Source of the DNA: a virus
IMG/VR virus record: IMGVR_UViG_3300045242_000006
Location: 1-64,000 of that record
Strand: one strand, 5' to 3'
Length of the DNA: 64,000 nt
The translations under genes were made by a program, and so were the position numbers. The notes below the pieces were generated by a model. It did no database searches. It worked only from the letters and a program-made list of their open reading frames with translations, and was not told the DNA's origin. Below, in pieces: positions 15,033 to 23,868 of the stretch; position 1 is the first letter of the stretch; each line of letters opens with the position of its first letter.

Positions 15033-15329
15033 ATGAACACTGTAAAAACTGACGCTGTATCCAAGCAAATCGCTGCAATGATCTACGCCAATGGATCTAA
15101 ATTCTTTGGTGTTACCTTCGTGAAGAAGGACGGTACTGAACGTACTCTCAACGGTCATGTCCGTAAAGTGGCTGGTCATGCCGACCGTAACACATCGGCA
15201 CATTTTGAGAAGTACGTCACCATCGTACTGAACACCAAAGACGATCAAGGCCGTGAGCAGTTCCGTAACGTCAACACTGAGACTATCAAATCGTTGTCGA
15301 TTGCTGGTCGTAAAATTACTTTCGCTTAA
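15033..15329 (+). CDS. Unknown conserved-looking small protein (98 aa)
   Basis: ATG at 15033 with CGGAGG upstream. Beta-rich, basic: SKFFGVTFVKKDGTERTLNG, then RKVAGHADRNTS and KYVTIVLNTKD. The pattern (FFGVxFxKKDGxxRxxxG) is common in small phage proteins thought to have an SH3-like fold. Function unknown. Confidence 0.75.
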   Translation: MNTVKTDAVSKQIAAMIYANGSKFFGVTFVKKDGTERTLNGHVRKVAGHADRNTSAHFEKYVTIVLNTKDDQGREQFRNVNTETIKSLSIAGRKITFA

Positions 15330-15342
15330 TAAGGAGAAACAA

Positions 15343-16497
15343 ATGTCTGAACGTTCCCTCGCCCGAGTTGTTACCATTGATGAGCTGATTGCTATTGAAG
15401 GTGCAGACCGCATCGAGTTGGCCATTGTAGGCGGTTGGCAGGTAGTTGTGCAGAAGGGTTTGTATGAGCCTAATAAAACCTTGGCTGTGTATTTCGAAGT
15501 GGATTCTCTGCTGGATACTGAGCGCCCATACTTCAATTCGTTGGCTACTCTGTCGAGCAAACTGCTGCATGTCGTAGACGGCAGAACTCATGCACGTATT
15601 AAAACCATGAAGCTGCGTAAGCAACTGTCTCAAGGGTACTGTATCCCTCTATCCGAGGTTGGTGACATGCCTAAACGGCTGACTGATATTGGGACAGACT
15701 TGACAGAATTCCTTGGTGTTGTCAAGTATGAGAAGGCTGAAGAAAAGTCCATGAATAACAATGGAGGCGCTGGCGTCAAGAATGGCACTTCGGCTTTGGG
15801 CTTCCCTAAGTTTGTCCCTAAGACTGATCAAACTCGCGTGCAGAATATCTCTGCATTGTACTTGAAGGCTGTAGAACAAGGAGAAGAGTTTGAGGAATCT
15901 TTTAAGCTGGACGGAAGCTCTCTTACTGCGTTTGTTCGTGACGGCGTGGCTGGTGTCGCTAGCCGTAACGTCGGGTTCCGGGTGGCTGATGAAAAGCTTG
16001 GGCTGTTTACTACTCTTAAGCGTTTCCTTGGGCATTGTCGTACTCGCGGTATCCGCAATGCAAAATGGGTGAGTGTAATCCCTAAAGACGACAACACATT
16101 CACTCAGATGGCTGCTGAAGCTGGTTTGATCGAAGCAATTCGTCGTGATGGACGTAACCTTGCCATTCAAGGTGAGATGTGCGGCCCTTCGATTCAGAAT
16201 AACTTCGAAGGTTTGGACAAGAACACGTTCTTCTGCTACGATGTTTACCTGATTGATGAGCAACGTTACATGCTGCCTGCTGAACGACTTGAATTCTGCA
16301 CTGATCAAGGTGTTAAGCATGTACCTGTGAATTTCACTGGCCCTCTTCAAGCTAAGACAGTAGCTGAGGCTCTGAAGCGTGCGGATGGTCCAAGTGGTTT
16401 GAAGGGTAAATTTAGGGAAGGGTTCGTACTTAAATCAACCACTCGGGATTTCTCGTTCAAAGTGATTAGTAATGCTTACCTGCTGAAGGAGGAGTGA
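15343..16497 (+). CDS. RNA ligase, DRB0094/Rnl2-like
   Basis: A 384-residue nucleotidyltransferase. The N-terminal 110 residues resemble the extra domain of DRB0094-type RNA ligases (VVTIDELIAIEGADRIELA). The ligase core follows: motif I FKLDGSS near residue 187 with the adenylated Lys, motif III near LAIQGEMCGPS (282), motif IV REGFVLKS near 362 and motif V SFKVISNAYL near 372. It seals RNA ends, probably to repair tRNAs cut by host defences. Ribosome site AAGGAG. A second, Rnl1-type ligase lies at 54804-55706. Confidence 0.85.
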   Translation: MSERSLARVVTIDELIAIEGADRIELAIVGGWQVVVQKGLYEPNKTLAVYFEVDSLLDTERPYFNSLATLSSKLLHVVDGRTHARIKTMKLRKQLSQGYCIPLSEVGDMPKRLTDIGTDLTEFLGVVKYEKAEEKSMNNNGGAGVKNGTSALGFPKFVPKTDQTRVQNISALYLKAVEQGEEFEESFKLDGSSLTAFVRDGVAGVASRNVGFRVADEKLGLFTTLKRFLGHCRTRGIRNAKWVSVIPKDDNTFTQMAAEAGLIEAIRRDGRNLAIQGEMCGPSIQNNFEGLDKNTFFCYDVYLIDEQRYMLPAERLEFCTDQGVKHVPVNFTGPLQAKTVAEALKRADGPSGLKGKFREGFVLKSTTRDFSFKVISNAYLLKEE

Positions 16498-16703
16498 TGG
16501 AATACTCTACTACAATTGAGGATGACTTTCTCAAGTTCACAGACCGTTGGAATGATGAGTTACTTGTCGAACTTAACAGCCAAGGTCGTATTGAAGTTTC
16601 AGTGCGAGGGACTTACGTTCTTCTTGAGAAACCTCAAGTCTTGGACTTGATCCAAAACCTCATAAAACACATAGCAGATGTTGAAGGAGGGATAACATGT
16701 TAG
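16497..16703 (+). CDS. Unknown small protein (68 aa)
   Basis: ATG at 16497 with GGAGGAG immediately before; overlaps the ligase stop. Acidic, helical C-terminus (VLDLIQNLIKHIADVEGG). No family recognised. Confidence 0.65.
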   Translation: MEYSTTIEDDFLKFTDRWNDELLVELNSQGRIEVSVRGTYVLLEKPQVLDLIQNLIKHIADVEGGITC

Positions 16704-16906
16704 CTTCAGAGTATGCTCGAAAGTTATTAGAGCAAGTGGTTATTCATGGTGACTACCCTGTTTGTGTAACTCAGTCAGGGTATTACGCGGATGGAGTTTT
16801 CGCTGACTGGTACGAGCCATCAGCACCAGAAGAAATTAGTGAGTATAGTTCCAAGTATGAGCCTAAACCTTACTACGTTCTCGGTCACTCGTACCAAAGC
16901 TACTAG
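16697..16906 (+). CDS. Unknown small protein (69 aa)
   Basis: ATG at 16697 after AAGGAGG. Starts MLASEYARKLLEQVVIHGDY and ends with a Tyr/Pro-rich tail (YEPKPYYVLGHSYQSY). No motif assigned. Confidence 0.65.
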   Translation: MLASEYARKLLEQVVIHGDYPVCVTQSGYYADGVFADWYEPSAPEEISEYSSKYEPKPYYVLGHSYQSY

Positions 16907-16915
16907 GAGAATGAA

Positions 16916-17107
16916 ATGGTTAAAATTGTGGAAGTGGCGCCTGCTAAGCGGGTTACTTGTTATAACTGCCGTGCTGTCCTTGAGTACACTCATACTGACA
17001 TTACTGAAGAGTATGTTCGTGATTGGAATGGTGGAGGTGATACGTACTATCGCATCGTTTGCCCAGCTTGCAATCTGAAGAACAATGTAAGTAGTTGGCG
17101 ACGTTAA
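16916..17107 (+). CDS. Small zinc-ribbon protein (63 aa)
   Basis: Two Cys-x2-Cys knuckles, CYNC near residue 15 and CPAC near 49, spaced as in a zinc ribbon. ATG at 16916 after AGGAG. Last gene of the rightward operon before a strong bidirectional terminator. Likely structural zinc; partner unknown. Confidence 0.7.
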   Translation: MVKIVEVAPAKRVTCYNCRAVLEYTHTDITEEYVRDWNGGGDTYYRIVCPACNLKNNVSSWRR

Positions 17108-17121
17108 ATCGTAGACAACAA

Positions 17122-17152
17122 AAAGGCCGCCACGTTACCGTGTGCGGCCTTT
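17122..17152. terminator. Bidirectional rho-independent terminator
   Basis: AAAGGCCGC-CACG-TTAC-CGTG-T-GCGGCCTTT: 13 paired bases with one bulge, A-rich on the left and T-rich on the right. Separates the rightward ligase operon from the leftward late operon and overlaps the last codons of the gene at 17135-17458. Confidence 0.9.
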
Positions 17153-17458
17153 CATTCTTTCTCTAATGTCATCAATTTCACGCTTAATCCTTTTAACGTC
17201 GTCATCAATCAGATCGTACCGCTTGTTTCCAATAAATTGCAAAGCAGTAACTTGTTCCTGAAGGTTATTGATCTTTGATTCATACTTCCTGTCAATTGCA
17301 GAGAGTTGTCTCTGGTAATCCTGCTTCGCAACTTCCAACTCTAGTTGGCTTGTCTTGTTATTATATGTAGGGAAAGCCAGAAGAAATATGCAAAAAAGGA
17401 GTGCGGCAAGAAGACTACCAATTGCGACCAGCCAAGGCCATTCTGTTCTTCTTGTCAT
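17135..17458 (-). CDS. Membrane-anchored coiled-coil protein (107 aa)
   Basis: One transmembrane segment (WLVAIGSLLAALLFCIFLLA, residues 9-28) then a long coiled coil (residues 40-107). The last codons lie in the terminator stem. It ends the lysis region and might assist lysis or be an extra i-spanin-like or antiholin-like protein; only the topology supports this. Confidence 0.75.
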   Translation of the reverse strand: MTRRTEWPWLVAIGSLLAALLFCIFLLAFPTYNNKTSQLELEVAKQDYQRQLSAIDRKYESKINNLQEQVTALQFIGNKRYDLIDDDVKRIKREIDDIRERMKGRTR

Positions 17459-17469
17459 AGAGACTCCTG

Positions 17470-17766
17470 TTAATTCTTGTTAGCTCTGCCCTCAAGTTTG
17501 TCCATTACACGCTCCAACCACTTGTTCGTAATTTGTTGCTCGTTACGAATACTTGTGATCTTGGTGTCCATTTCGGAAGACAGTCTATTGATTGCTGTAT
17601 TAAGTTTATCTTCAGTTACTGTTGTGGCTTGTAGTGTGTAAAGACGGTCATCAAGTTTGTTAATCTGAGATTGTTGATATCCAACAACACCAACACAAAC
17701 CATCAGCAAAGCTCCAGCTACATAACTGAGTACGGATTTAACCATATCATTTGTTGTCGTTGCCAT
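17470..17766 (-). CDS. Membrane-anchored coiled-coil protein (98 aa)
   Basis: N-terminal membrane helix (SVLSYVAGALLMVCVGVVGY) followed by a coiled coil (QINKLDDRLYTLQA and on). Same design as its neighbour at 17135. Ribosome site AGGAG before the ATG. It lies next to the spanin genes, so a role in lysis is possible. Confidence 0.75.
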   Translation of the reverse strand: MATTTNDMVKSVLSYVAGALLMVCVGVVGYQQSQINKLDDRLYTLQATTVTEDKLNTAINRLSSEMDTKITSIRNEQQITNKWLERVMDKLEGRANKN

Positions 17767-18061
17767 AAATTTTCTCCTGCTTTTCTAGCCAGTCTTTATA
17801 AGATTGGATTCTGTTATTGCATGTCCATACCTGAAATGTATTGACCACGTAACCGTGGGCTAATGCACGAACTGTATCTTCCTTTACACGTTCTGGCTTG
17901 CATAGTTGCAAGAATTCACTTGGTGGTTGTAGTACAACCGTCTTTGTCACCGTGACAGTACGCTGTGTCGAGCAAGCGCATAAGGTCAGGACTAAGACGA
18001 TCATCATCAGCAAAGGGCTGAACCTTTGTAGATACCTCTTGAGATGCTGTAGGAGCTGCAT
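17747..18061 (-). CDS. o-spanin (Rz1-like outer-membrane lipoprotein)
   Basis: A 104-residue lipoprotein with signal peptide and lipobox (LLMMIVLVLTLCACS). After the lipidated Cys comes VTVTKTVVLQPPSEFLQ, the short Pro-containing stretch typical of Rz1. It overlaps the i-spanin gene (17916-18359) in another frame by about 145 bases, the usual embedded or overlapping spanin layout. With the i-spanin it should bridge inner and outer membranes and fuse them at lysis. The Gram-negative host inference rests partly on this. Confidence 0.8.
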   Translation of the reverse strand: MQLLQHLKRYLQRFSPLLMMIVLVLTLCACSTQRTVTVTKTVVLQPPSEFLQLCKPERVKEDTVRALAHGYVVNTFQVWTCNNRIQSYKDWLEKQEKIYGNDNK

Positions 18062-18359
18062 TAGCTTTCTCCTTGATAGTCAGGGTGGGCAAGGCTAAGA
18101 TAGCGTCTCCAGTGGCCTTCTGAGAGGTCTGGATGCTACTCTGCTCTTGATAGTAGGAGTTAAGCGAGTCAACCGTAATCAAACACGCCTTATCAGCGTC
18201 CTCTTTACCTTTCAGGTTGGTTGCTGCTGCATCCTTATACGTGTTCACGTCCTGTGTTAGTTTTACAATCTGTCCAGACTGGTGATAGGCGAGCCCACCA
18301 CAAGCAAGTGTAGCTGCAAGCAAGATTGCTATTAGGTATTTAAGTAGCATATCAATCAT
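17916..18359 (-). CDS. i-spanin (Rz-like)
   Basis: A 147-residue protein with an N-terminal membrane anchor (MLLKYLIAILLAATLACGGL) and a periplasmic helical domain (QIVKLTQDVNTYKDA). ATG at 18359 has GGAG 7 bases upstream. It lies between the holin and the overlapping o-spanin gene, as in lambda-like cassettes. Function: the inner-membrane half of the spanin complex. Confidence 0.8.
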   Translation of the reverse strand: MIDMLLKYLIAILLAATLACGGLAYHQSGQIVKLTQDVNTYKDAAATNLKGKEDADKACLITVDSLNSYYQEQSSIQTSQKATGDAILALPTLTIKEKANAAPTASQEVSTKVQPFADDDRLSPDLMRLLDTAYCHGDKDGCTTTTK

Positions 18360-18582
18360 CTTTCTTCTCCAGATGTTCCATATCCTCAAGCTGTTCGTTT
18401 CCAAACTTACCCAAAGCCCAGATTGTTCCAAACACTGCGGCGTTCGCTACAAGCACAGGAGTTGTCAGAGAACCAGAGAAGACTCCAATCACAGCAAATG
18501 CTGCTGTAGCAACTGCAATCATGGCGTTAGTGACCATAATATAAGCTGCGTAGTGTTCTTTCAAATGTGCTTTAATATTCAT
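18352..18582 (-). CDS. Holin-like protein
   Basis: A 76-residue protein with two membrane segments (AYIMVTNAMIAVATAAFAVI and LTTPVLVANAAVFGTIWALG) and a charged C-terminus (LEDMEHLEKKDD), typical of class II holins. It follows the endolysin gene and overlaps the i-spanin start. If the endolysin is a SAR enzyme, this would act as a pinholin; that is inference. Confidence 0.75.
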   Translation of the reverse strand: MNIKAHLKEHYAAYIMVTNAMIAVATAAFAVIGVFSGSLTTPVLVANAAVFGTIWALGKFGNEQLEDMEHLEKKDD

Positions 18583-18583
18583 A

Positions 18584-19135
18584 TTATTTAACTCCAGACA
18601 TTACGTCGATAAAGTCGCCATCTTTGTATGAATCAAAAATCCTGTTAGCTTCATCAATGGCTTGTTTGTTGTTACCAAGGCAAACTTCCATTTCAGCCTT
18701 TCTTCTTTTTGTGAGTCCTGCATAAACCTTACCACCAGCTTTGTTATACTTCATCAAGTATTGACAAGCTTCAGTTGCATGGCCTTCGTTAAGCAGTTTT
18801 AGTGGTGTACCTCTTTGCCAAGTGCCTTCACCAACGTTGTACACGAATGAAGTGAATGCAGCTTCCTCTCCGATAGTTAGGGGTACATTCACATATTTCT
18901 TCATCTTTGTGTTGTAGTTGACAAGCTCAGCAGCGAGTTCATCAGTACACTGATCGTCAGTCTTTGGTTTAGTTCTGTCCACACTATTATTGTTTCCGTA
19001 ACACTGAGTCCAAACACCAACAACATCTTTATAAGCTGTATTCTCTTTACCCTCGAAAGGGGCAACCAATGTGCCCCCTGCAAGGATAAGAGAAGCTGAC
19101 AACCCTGTGGCTGCCAGTCTCTGTTTAATACTCAT
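18584..19135 (-). CDS. Endolysin, GH24 lysozyme with signal-arrest-release N-terminus
   Basis: A 183-residue muramidase. The catalytic triad E-x8-D-x5-T is intact (APFEGKENTAYKDVVGVWT near residues 26-43). The N-terminus has a weakly hydrophobic, Ala/Gly-rich segment (LSASLILAGGTLVA) without a clear cleavage site, as in P21-type SAR endolysins that are exported by Sec and activated on release from the membrane. The C-terminal body (TSFVYNVGEGTW) matches phage lysozymes. First gene of the lysis cassette; ribosome site CAGGAG. Confidence 0.9.
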   Translation of the reverse strand: MSIKQRLAATGLSASLILAGGTLVAPFEGKENTAYKDVVGVWTQCYGNNNSVDRTKPKTDDQCTDELAAELVNYNTKMKKYVNVPLTIGEEAAFTSFVYNVGEGTWQRGTPLKLLNEGHATEACQYLMKYNKAGGKVYAGLTKRRKAEMEVCLGNNKQAIDEANRIFDSYKDGDFIDVMSGVK

Positions 19136-19147
19136 TGTAGTCTCCTG

Positions 19148-20626
19148 TTAACCAGTATAGACGAAAGCCACCCATGTATACGCGTGCCATGGTCCAGTGT
19201 TGTAGTTGTTACTCACACGGAAAGAGCTGCTTGTCCATGCGTCTGTAAGGAGGCACGGTCCAACACCGTCAGTGTAAACACCCAACCCTGTGACTTGCAC
19301 AGACATAATGTAACCCGGAATGTGGATTCCTTGGATTACTGCCGAATCATCACCCAAAGCCGGACCTTGACCCCACTGAATAGTTAAACCACCCGGAAGT
19401 TTCTGGTAGCCACCACCCGGATTGATAACATTAGAGAAATCCAAGTCGCCCGGTACATTGTACACACTACGTGTGGACAGGTTTCCAAGGCCCAAGTTGT
19501 TGCGAGCGGTTTGTGTGTTAGGCAAATCGCCCAAGTTATTGACACGGACCAGCCATGTGTTGCTTGGATACAAGACAGAATCCTGTAGACCCAAGTTGGA
19601 ACGTGCGGCAGCAGGGTTCACTCCAGCAAGGTTATCACTCTTGAACATAACCAAAGCAGGGTTTGTTGTCGCAAGACTTGTCAGTCCTAGGTTGCTACGA
19701 GCCGTAGCTGTGTTACTAAGATCAGATAGGTTGTTAGCTCTTGACAGGAATGTTGTGGAAGGCAGTATAGCAGAGTCAGACAATCCAAGGTTGGAACGTG
19801 CGGCGGCTTTATCGGAAAGGTCCGATAGGTTGCTTGCTGTTTGTAGGAAAGCTCCAACGTTTTGAGTTGCAGCAGTACCCAATCCAAGGTTAGTACGGGC
19901 TGTTGCAGGGTTAGCCAATCCAGCAAGGTTTCCACTCTTCTTCAAGTAGACAGTGTTGGCTTTCAAAGGTGTGATTGCTGTTAGATCATCGACACCGCCC
20001 TCAGTTAAACCGTTTGTGGCGAGTTTGACAGTACCAAGAGCACTCTCTGTTGCTTGTGTTAGCAGGCTAGATACCTGACCAAGACGTACAGCATGTTCTG
20101 GTGCAGTAGCTACAGCCACGTTGAACACTTGAGCAGAGCTGCCATTCAAACCAGCAAAGCGAGTATCACTTTCAGATTTGGAGTAGACAGAGAGGTTTGC
20201 ACGTGCACCAGCAAGGTTTCCAATAGCGGAGAGGTTTTGATAGTTGTTAATGTGAACTGCAAGAGCATCACTTACAATCTGAACACTACCGAATGTTTCG
20301 AAGGCAACAGCCCAGTAGGCAGAGTTAAGAGAGTTAGATGGATCTTTGTTTGTATTGGTTGCAATACATTTGTAGATGATTCCGTTAGAACCTTGAGTGT
20401 AGCTCAGCAATCCTTGGTATTCAGTCGCACTATCCCATTCAGGAACACCATGCTGACTGAAGTGAGCAATAGCTTGATCCTGACGGTTGTCAACCCAGTT
20501 TTGATATTCATAGGGAGGAAGTTGTACAACCCAACCAATGTTATATTTAGATGTACCCGGATCAATCTTTGTACCACCAGCAGCCCAGATTGCACTGAGG
20601 TTGGATGGTTTTGTAATATTAGGCAT
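19148..20626 (-). CDS. Tail fibre protein with NLGL repeats
   Basis: A 492-residue fibre. Residues 1-110 resemble the start of the neighbouring larger fibre (NWVDNRQDQAIAHF, PEWDSATEY), probably the baseplate attachment domain. Residues 230-400 hold five repeats of the type NLSDLSxxxxARSNLGL, a trimeric-shaft motif. The last 100 residues (YQKLPGGLTIQWGQGPA ... AYTWVAFVYTG) match the C-terminal receptor-binding type seen in gp53-like fibres. It should recognise the host surface. Confidence 0.85.
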   Translation of the reverse strand: MPNITKPSNLSAIWAAGGTKIDPGTSKYNIGWVVQLPPYEYQNWVDNRQDQAIAHFSQHGVPEWDSATEYQGLLSYTQGSNGIIYKCIATNTNKDPSNSLNSAYWAVAFETFGSVQIVSDALAVHINNYQNLSAIGNLAGARANLSVYSKSESDTRFAGLNGSSAQVFNVAVATAPEHAVRLGQVSSLLTQATESALGTVKLATNGLTEGGVDDLTAITPLKANTVYLKKSGNLAGLANPATARTNLGLGTAATQNVGAFLQTASNLSDLSDKAAARSNLGLSDSAILPSTTFLSRANNLSDLSNTATARSNLGLTSLATTNPALVMFKSDNLAGVNPAAARSNLGLQDSVLYPSNTWLVRVNNLGDLPNTQTARNNLGLGNLSTRSVYNVPGDLDFSNVINPGGGYQKLPGGLTIQWGQGPALGDDSAVIQGIHIPGYIMSVQVTGLGVYTDGVGPCLLTDAWTSSSFRVSNNYNTGPWHAYTWVAFVYTG

Positions 20627-20644
20627 GTTATTCCTCTTGGGGTT

Positions 20645-20663
20645 AAGGGCTTTGTAAGCCCTT
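20645..20663 (-). terminator. Hairpin after the large fibre gene
   Basis: AAGGGCTT-ACA-AAGCCCTT, eight perfect pairs, directly after the stop of the 815-residue fibre gene. No T-run follows on the minus strand, so it may be a weak terminator or a processing or stability element. Confidence 0.45.
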
Positions 20664-20664
20664 A

Positions 20665-23112
20665 TTATAGTTCAGCAGAAAATGTAGCAGAGCCGGTAAC
20701 AACCACAGTACCTGTTGCAGTAGCGGTCCCTGCACAGTTGAACATTTGGTTGTCTGGAGCCGTCACGCCAGCGCCAGTAACGTTTGTAACTGTACCGGGA
20801 GTAAACGCTACAGTAGGTGTAGCACGCATAGGCACAGCGTGAGAGACATAAGTACCAAACCCATTGCCACCTGTTTGGTATGCAATCCAACCTACTGTCT
20901 TGTTCTGGTAGTACCGTTGACACAGGAGGGCTTCATGAGCCATCGAGCGGTGTTCGAATGGAGTTGCTGCTGTTCCAACTTCAAGTTGCAAATCACCTAC
21001 AGAAATAGTAGCTCCTGACTGTAGTGCCCAGAATGCTGTAGGAGTTGCACAAATATAGCTTGAGTTCTGCCAAGTGTTGAGTGTCGAAGTAGCGTATGTT
21101 CCGTTGTTTTGTGCTCCGATCCAAATGCCCAGCCCAGATGCACTACTATTCGGAATAGAGGCTCCAGTCGGGATTGCTGGAAGGTTCACAATAACTCTCT
21201 GGACTACGTTTGCGGTCGCAGTGAATGTTGTAATATACGAATATGCCGCTGAGCTATCACGAACTGCTACGCTGTAAGTACCACTAAAACTAGCTTTGAA
21301 CAGGAATGAAAGAGTGACGGCTTGACCAATTAGATCGTAACTATTAGATCCTTCGATATACTGGACAACCCCAGTCCAAAGCTTAGTCCCAGTGAGGTCT
21401 GTTGCAACAGAGTTAACAGTTTGTGTAACACAGTTTTTTGTTACAGATCCGTCTACCAATGTTCCCGACGATTGTGTGAACTGTCCACCAGCGGCTGTAT
21501 TAGCTGCATAAAATCTATCCGGACCGCCGTAACCAAATGTGTTGTTTGACGCAACAAATGATGCCCCTCGCTGAGAAAGTCGGCAATCACCATTAATGAT
21601 GCGGTTCTTAGAACCAAGCATAGAGCTGGCAATCTGGTTAGATACATAAGCTGTGCTAGCAATTTTAGTCGAGTTATCACTTACAGACTGTGTCGGAGCT
21701 GTAGGAGAGCCTGTGAGAGCTGGGCTGGCACTTAGCACAGTAGATCCAGTACCTGTAGATGTAGTTACACCTGTACCACCCTGAGCCACGCTTACAACAG
21801 ACAAAGGCTGTCCGCTATATCGACTGTAACTCAAGCAACGCCAGTTACCACCACCAAGCGACACAAACTCAGCAGTGTCATTAGCGGCTGTGACGATGTT
21901 AGTGGCATTAGGTAGAGCAAGTGCAGCACTGTTGGTAAGTGTCAACGCACCGCTGAATACCATTCGGCGTCTAATACCATCTGCTACAGTGTCAAATGCT
22001 GTGATGGTTGTTGTACCTGTAATAGTCAATGTGTTGGCCGCAGCTGCCCCAATGTTAACTGTCGCAGCAGAGGCTAGTGAAACTCTAGGAGCCTCGTTGA
22101 TCGCACCGCCTACATTCAACTGACCGGGTAGTGTAGTGATACCGGAGTTGGAACGAATTGCAGAATCCCAAGCTGACCAGACACTAGCATTCAATACACG
22201 GATGTATGTGGCACCAGAGGCTACCTGAGTAAAGTACTGGGTGCAATAGGAAGAGTTAATACCTGCAACCCTCAGCCAACCTTCAACTCCTGCTGGGCTG
22301 TTGACTAACGAACCACTGCAATAGTATTCACCGGAGTTGATCAATGTATTCAAGTCAGTGTTTGGTAGTAAAACTGGACTACCTACACCAAAATCACCAA
22401 CCTTCAGCAGGCGACCAGCAGTTGTATCTGTGTTAGAAGTTGTGACGTTGGAAAGGGCGGCAGTTCCAAGCCCAAGAGTTGTACGCATTGCTGCGGCATC
22501 AGATCCACTGAGCAATGTACGAGCAAAACCAGTAAAGGTTGTAACACCCATATTACCGCTACCAGTGAAGTATGGTAGGTTGTTGGAATCACCAGCAACG
22601 CCAGACAAGCCAGTGAGGTTGGCATGTGCCGCTTGAGCCGAAATCAATGTACGAGCAGCAGCTGCATCAGCAACGTTACCAATCTGACGCCCAAACGAAC
22701 TGGAGGCAGCGTTCTGAGCAACACCAGACCCATCAATATAATGTTGAGTGTTGGGGGTCACTGCAAGGGATTTGATTGCTTCTAGGAATGGTGTGGAGTC
22801 AACGAAAGCTTTAACCCAAGCAGTTAGGGCAATCGGATCAGAGTTTGTGCTTGTAGCAGTCGCACGGTATACAACTCCGTTACGCTGTACATAAGACTTG
22901 TTAATAATATATTGTGTGGTACTATCCCATTCTGGGAAACCTTTTTGAAGCATGTATGCAATGTTGTTATCTTGACGGTTTTCAAACCAGTTCCACCATT
23001 GACGAGGAACAACTTCAACACCCCAACCAGCACGCACTTTAGAGGAGTCTGGGGCAACCACGTCACCAGCAACGGCCCAAATGTCCGTCATGTCATACTT
23101 AATAAGATCCAT
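20665..23112 (-). CDS. Large tail fibre protein with pyocin-knob domain
   Basis: An 815-residue fibre. The N-terminal 115 residues parallel the other fibre (NWFENRQDNNIAYMLQ, PEWDSTTQY). A pyocin-knob-type segment is visible near residues 255-320 (LNTLINSGEYYCSG ... SVWSAWDSAI), a further shaft with Ala/Thr-rich strands follows, and residues near 450-500 carry a typical GGTGVTTSTG turn. The C-terminal part is probably the adhesin. Ribosome site AAGGAAC before the ATG. Two fibres with a shared root suggest both bind the same baseplate site or one scaffolds the other. Confidence 0.85.
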   Translation of the reverse strand: MDLIKYDMTDIWAVAGDVVAPDSSKVRAGWGVEVVPRQWWNWFENRQDNNIAYMLQKGFPEWDSTTQYIINKSYVQRNGVVYRATATSTNSDPIALTAWVKAFVDSTPFLEAIKSLAVTPNTQHYIDGSGVAQNAASSSFGRQIGNVADAAAARTLISAQAAHANLTGLSGVAGDSNNLPYFTGSGNMGVTTFTGFARTLLSGSDAAAMRTTLGLGTAALSNVTTSNTDTTAGRLLKVGDFGVGSPVLLPNTDLNTLINSGEYYCSGSLVNSPAGVEGWLRVAGINSSYCTQYFTQVASGATYIRVLNASVWSAWDSAIRSNSGITTLPGQLNVGGAINEAPRVSLASAATVNIGAAAANTLTITGTTTITAFDTVADGIRRRMVFSGALTLTNSAALALPNATNIVTAANDTAEFVSLGGGNWRCLSYSRYSGQPLSVVSVAQGGTGVTTSTGTGSTVLSASPALTGSPTAPTQSVSDNSTKIASTAYVSNQIASSMLGSKNRIINGDCRLSQRGASFVASNNTFGYGGPDRFYAANTAAGGQFTQSSGTLVDGSVTKNCVTQTVNSVATDLTGTKLWTGVVQYIEGSNSYDLIGQAVTLSFLFKASFSGTYSVAVRDSSAAYSYITTFTATANVVQRVIVNLPAIPTGASIPNSSASGLGIWIGAQNNGTYATSTLNTWQNSSYICATPTAFWALQSGATISVGDLQLEVGTAATPFEHRSMAHEALLCQRYYQNKTVGWIAYQTGGNGFGTYVSHAVPMRATPTVAFTPGTVTNVTGAGVTAPDNQMFNCAGTATATGTVVVTGSATFSAEL

Positions 23113-23122
23113 GTTTGTTCCT

Positions 23123-23857
23123 TTATGTAATTAGATTGGATAGGAATCCACCGACAGATGGATCATTCAGATCACCAGTACCGAGGCCACCGGGAAATCC
23201 ATCTGTAGCAAATACCCTTCCAGCTTGGAATTCAGAGTAAAGGTAAGATACTCCAGCAGGTTTAGGGAGCAACTGACCAGCACCACCAAGATCGAATAGC
23301 AAACCACGCTCTACGTTATTTAGGATCTTACCGATCCCAATCCTCACTTGAGCAGGGCTAGTTTCTTCAATGGTGACTTGAGATGCACCGAACAAAAACT
23401 TGTAAGCGGAGATTACATCTTCTGGTCTTGCGAGTGTTCTGTTCTTGATGATCTTCGCTTTGAGGATCAATCTGTACTCATCATCAGATGGTGCACGACT
23501 GATTCCAGTTGGTGCATCCAAGCTGTACCACTGTCCACCAACTGTAGGGTCAGTTGTGGAAGAGAATGACTGACCTAGTGGTGCAGTGTCAAATCCGAAG
23601 TAATAGAAGATATCAGAAGTTACAAGACCACGTGCACGGCCTACAATCTCACCAATGGTATCAAGTTGTGCACCTGTCGCCGTATCAAGAGAGCGAAGCT
23701 GCATTGTATCTTTAATGACGTTTTGCAGTTCAACTTTACCAGAAAGAAGAAGCTGTAAATATTTATCAAAGATTGGTTTGTTCTTGAATTGTTCAGTGAC
23801 ACGCGAACGTGCCACATCAAGGAACTCATCAACAACAAATGGATTGATTTCAGACAC
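23123..23857 (-). CDS. Baseplate/tail protein (DUF2612-like)
   Basis: A 244-residue protein starting at GTG 23857 with GGAGG upstream. The segment LRSLDTATGAQLDTIGEIVGRARG near residues 52-75 is the signature of DUF2612 / gpI-like proteins, which link baseplate wedge to fibres. It lies between gpJ-like and fibre genes, the usual place. A structural baseplate role is likely. Confidence 0.8.
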   Translation of the reverse strand: MSEINPFVVDEFLDVARSRVTEQFKNKPIFDKYLQLLLSGKVELQNVIKDTMQLRSLDTATGAQLDTIGEIVGRARGLVTSDIFYYFGFDTAPLGQSFSSTTDPTVGGQWYSLDAPTGISRAPSDDEYRLILKAKIIKNRTLARPEDVISAYKFLFGASQVTIEETSPAQVRIGIGKILNNVERGLLFDLGGAGQLLPKPAGVSYLYSEFQAGRVFATDGFPGGLGTGDLNDPSVGGFLSNLIT

Positions 23858-23868
23858 GTCGCCTCCGG

